Positions 61,061 through 64,000 of a stretch of DNA of 64,000 bases are shown in pieces. This DNA is from Panopea generosa (Eukaryota > Mollusca > Bivalvia > Adapedonta > Hiatellidae): positions 25,521,339-25,585,338 of the forward strand of contig CM055898.1 in NCBI GenBank assembly GCA_029582155.1, written 5' to 3'. How positions within the stretch are numbered: the first letter of the stretch is position 1; the number at the start of each line of letters is the position of its first letter. The notes below the pieces were generated by a model that was given only the letters and a program-made list of their open reading frames with translations, made no database searches and was not told the origin of the DNA. A program made the translations under genes and the position numbers.

Positions 61061-61831
61061 TTTTAATCACGTACTGATACCATTACACAGGTAATAATCC
61101 CGTACTGGTAAAATTTCAGATGTGGTAATTACGTACTGGTACCATTTCACGAGCAGTTATCTTCTAGTACTATTTCACGGGTGTTAAGCAGATACCATTT
61201 AACGGGTATTAATCAAGTACTGATCCAATTACACGATAGACAACCACCTAGTACCATTTAACGGTGTTACTCAAGTACTGATACAATTACACGGTAGGCA
61301 ATCACCTAGTATCATTTCACGGGTGTTAATCAAATACAGATACAATTACAGGTTAGACAATCACCTAGTACCATTTCACGGGTGGTAATCAAGTACTGAT
61401 ACAATTGCGCGGTAGGCAATCTCCTAGTTCCATTTCACGGGTGTAGGCAATCACCTAGTTCCATTTCACGGGTGGTAATCACGTACTAATACAAATAAAC
61501 GGTAGGCAATCACCTATTACCATTTCACTGGTGGTAATCACGCACTAGTATCATCTCACTGGAGTTAATTACCCAGTACCATTTCAGGGGTATTATATAT
61601 GTACTTGTAATATTTCACGCGTGTTAATCACCTAGTAACATTTCACGCGTGTTAATCACCTAGTACCATTTCACGGGCGGTAATCACCTAGTACTATTTT
61701 CTGGGTGTTAATCACTACAGGTACTGGTATAATTTCACGAATGGTTGTCACGTACTGGTACCATTTTACGAGTAGTAATCACCTAGTACTATTAGACGGG
61801 TGGTAACCACGTAATAGTACCATTTCTGACA
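61061..61831. repeat. about 31-bp satellite block (IV-B)
   Basis: About 24 degenerate copies near GTACCATTTCACGGGTGGTA plus 'atcacctagt/gtactg', often alternating 'caattacacggtaggcaatcacctagt' with 'accatttcacgggtggtaatcaagtactgata'. This makes a dimer-like substructure between 61200 and 61560. Confidence 0.9.
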
Positions 61832-63849
61832 TACCGATTCATACTGCGGAAACACTACACTACAATTGTGGCATGTTAATATAAATTGCCACATGTTTAC
61901 TTAAAACTAAAGATTGAATAACGGATACGTCAGATATTCTCTGATTCTCTTTAATCTTTTCCTTATTCCGTGTTCTTTATCTATATACTTGGAATTGGTC
62001 GACAGAATACGCATTATAATAAATAATTGCTTAGCAGATTCGAAGACTACATCATTGAAATCACGTGATTCTCACCTGTTTGCATAAGTGTATACACTAA
62101 TTTAGTCGGGGACCGAACAAATGATCGCGTGTGTTTGATACAGGGTTACTTTCATTTGACCGCATCTGCCGTTGTAATCCAGATCCGGTAGTGACTTCTT
62201 TTATTGTATATATTTATATTCAATGGCGCACATGTTGCATGCAAACATTTACAATACAATATCCTATATTCACTCAGTTCACATGTACGTGAAATCATGA
62301 GGTCATGCTAAGTTGTAAAGTGTTAAGGTTCATATAAGGTGATTAGTAACATATACAGAATATATTTCAAAGATATTTCAAATTCATAACCCAGGAAAAG
62401 GAACAACATTTATCAGTTTCTGAGGGAGAGTTTCTCGATTTACATGGTTACATTCAATATTTTTGGCATGTAACATTTGACATTATACGCAAATTACGTC
62501 AGAATTACTTTTTGAATAAGTGCTCTCATAAACTTAATAAAATATTAATTAAAAGCGATTACTTTCGAGTTAACCTGACATTAAATATATTGTATACTGT
62601 ACGTGATAGGGAATTTTGATAAATAATTTATGATAAAGCAATTAGTAGAATGTTAACGTAAGTGTAACACTCCATGCTGAGCGGAAGAAACACTGTTACA
62701 TTTGATATATAAAAAAAACGTAAATGCCAAGCAAAATCAAACAGACGTAGCCGACCAAACCAACGTTATATCATTCTATCATTTCTTTTCCGAGATTTAA
62801 TTTTAGGTTTTAGCTCACGTTGGTTGTTTCTTAATCGGGTTAACACTGTAGTATTTCTAACCGATAAGTTATACAGATATTTGAAATCTGATATCAAACA
62901 GTACAAATCTGCACAAATAGTAAGTTTCTGCATTTGTTATATAGTGTTCATTGTGTGTTGTTTTTTTTAAAAGCCCACTGCAAATCCGTTAATTGAAATA
63001 ACAAAAAAAATGTTGTAATATACTCTTTGTGTTTTATGTTTAAAAGCCCACTTAAATTTGTTAATGACGACAATTGCTCTAACCAAATTGACACATTTTG
63101 TAGTAAATATTTATTGAAGAATTTCAATGTGTAAAGTTTTATGAGATAAAAATCGTTCACTAAATTGAACAAAGACAAATACATAGACTTAGTTTATTCA
63201 GTAATATAGGCCACTGGCCCAATATACAATAAACATAATACATTTTGTAAACAAACATTGGAGCGACAACAAAGTAGAATGGAATAAACAAATTGAAAGC
63301 ATAAATTAACTTTAAATAAGTATGCATGTGTTAGGTTACACTATAGAGTCATTACTATGTATATGACGCCACTTAATAAAAACGTATTTTAAAATAATTT
63401 ATGGGAAAAAGTAAAAAATACATTATCAAACCTGAAAATAGCTGTACCAAAATGATGACTCCCGACACAACATTAAAATAACGTCAATTTTCCTCAGACT
63501 TACAGTTGTTTAATACAATATATAGATATTCTATACATACTTCAAGTAATATCAAAACCTAATTAAAATACTAACGGTAGATTATTCCAAATGCATTTTT
63601 GTGAAAAATAAAATTAATTTAGTGTTCGAGCTCATGACAATTATAAAATAATAAAATGAAATTCTGGCCTCTTGCTTTTTCTACGTGTTTTTAATTGCAC
63701 TGGCTGGGTCAAGGGCGGGACGGAACGGGGCAGGGGTCTAAACCAACTTCCCTAGGATTACTAGAAACATTGCTAAATGAGAGCATTTTCAGTCAAAAGA
63801 TTTCATGTGTAAATTCCATGTGTGCTAATTACATTTCACATTGCTGCAG
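61832..63849. other. distal part of rapsn intron 1
   Basis: AT-rich, without repeats I can recognise. A small minus-strand open frame at 62948-63184 is unsupported. It ends in the acceptor TTGCTGCAG preceded by a weak pyrimidine stretch. Confidence 0.55.
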
Positions 63850-63948
63850 GAGGCCATGAAACAGGCGCTAACACACGGAGACAGGATGGTGCAGGCCAAG
63901 TGCCTCCTTAACTTCGCCGAGATTCACCGACAGCGGGAGAATGTCCAG
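63850..63948 (+). CDS. rapsyn, exon 2
   Basis: Thirty-three codons in phase 0 at both ends: acceptor CAG before 63850 and donor CAG|GTAAAT at 63948/63949. The peptide begins EAMKQALTHGDRMVQAKCLL and ends FAEIHRQRENVQ. It aligns without gaps to vertebrate rapsyn directly after the segment encoded by exon 1 (vertebrate [20 protein letters not shown]). It supplies a further TPR helix pair. The rest of the gene (remaining TPRs, coiled coil, RING-H2) lies past the window end. Confidence 0.92.
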
Positions 63949-64000
63949 GTAAATAAACAGTCTTTTGTTCTGGGCCGTTGTTTCAACCAAAGGGTTTCTG

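Larger units (their letters stand above)
46893..63849 (+). other. rapsn intron 1 (16,957 bp)
   Basis: Donor GTAGTATG at 46893; acceptor TTGCTGCAG ending at 63849. Both flanking exons are phase 0, and the joined protein reads ICE|EAMKQAL, matching the vertebrate CEESMKIAL register. Inside are SINEs, minor tandem repeats, a G-tract and about 11.5 kb of satellite DNA. No other gene is seen within it. Confidence 0.88.

Overview
The window looks like nuclear DNA of an invertebrate animal, most likely a bivalve mollusc. It is AT-rich and gene-poor, with spliceosomal introns. It carries several tRNA-derived SINE types, a pearl-like tandem-core element with an ACGG-type microsatellite, LINE fragments and a tyrosine-recombinase retrotransposon. 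This mix is familiar from bivalve genomes. The species cannot be named from the sequence alone.

Only two host genes can be supported. (1) On the minus strand at 6202-7505 is a large terminal exon of an astacin-family (M12A) zinc metalloprotease, followed by a two-copy Cys-rich module. Its signal-peptide exon is not found. (2) On the plus strand is a rapsyn orthologue (rapsn). Exon 1 (46206-46892) encodes the N-myristoylation start and the first TPRs. Exon 2 (63850-63948) encodes the next TPR segment and continues beyond the window. The two exons join in phase 0 across a 16,957-bp intron.

Layout: 1-6200 is AT-rich non-coding DNA with SINE and repeat scraps. 6202-7505 is the astacin exon. 7656-8820 is a 43-bp satellite. 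11.8-13.4 kb holds an L1/Tx1-like RT remnant and a broken Crypton-type (DUF3504) gene. 13.8-17.4 kb is a minus-strand LINE interrupted exactly inside its RT catalytic codons by a plus-strand LINE. 18.2-19.8 kb is a 63-bp satellite. 21.2-25.3 kb has a LINE 3' end and several SINEs, one with target-site duplications. 26.3-28.0 kb is a pearl-like element with about ten 156-bp core copies. 29.6-30.6 kb is a dead Tc1/mariner (DD34E) transposase. 31.7-35.4 kb is a decayed tyrosine-recombinase retrotransposon (Gag, RT, RNase H, YR, SGNH hydrolase). 38.9-39.3, 39.6-43.2 and 43.9-44.6 kb are three more satellites.

Rapsyn intron 1 (46.9-63.8 kb) holds SINEs, minor tandem repeats, a G-tract and about 11.5 kb of related satellite DNA. 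In that satellite a 41-bp block, a 39-bp block and a roughly 31-bp block occur in the same order twice. The 41-bp array also has higher-order periods of about 1,145 bp and about 3.4 kb. Its monomer has no stop codon in any forward frame, so the many long ORFs there are artefacts of repetition.

No operon or pathway links the two genes. The most useful results are the rapsyn exon pair across a satellite-filled intron, the nested LINE insertion, the YR-SGNH retroelement and the layered satellite architecture.
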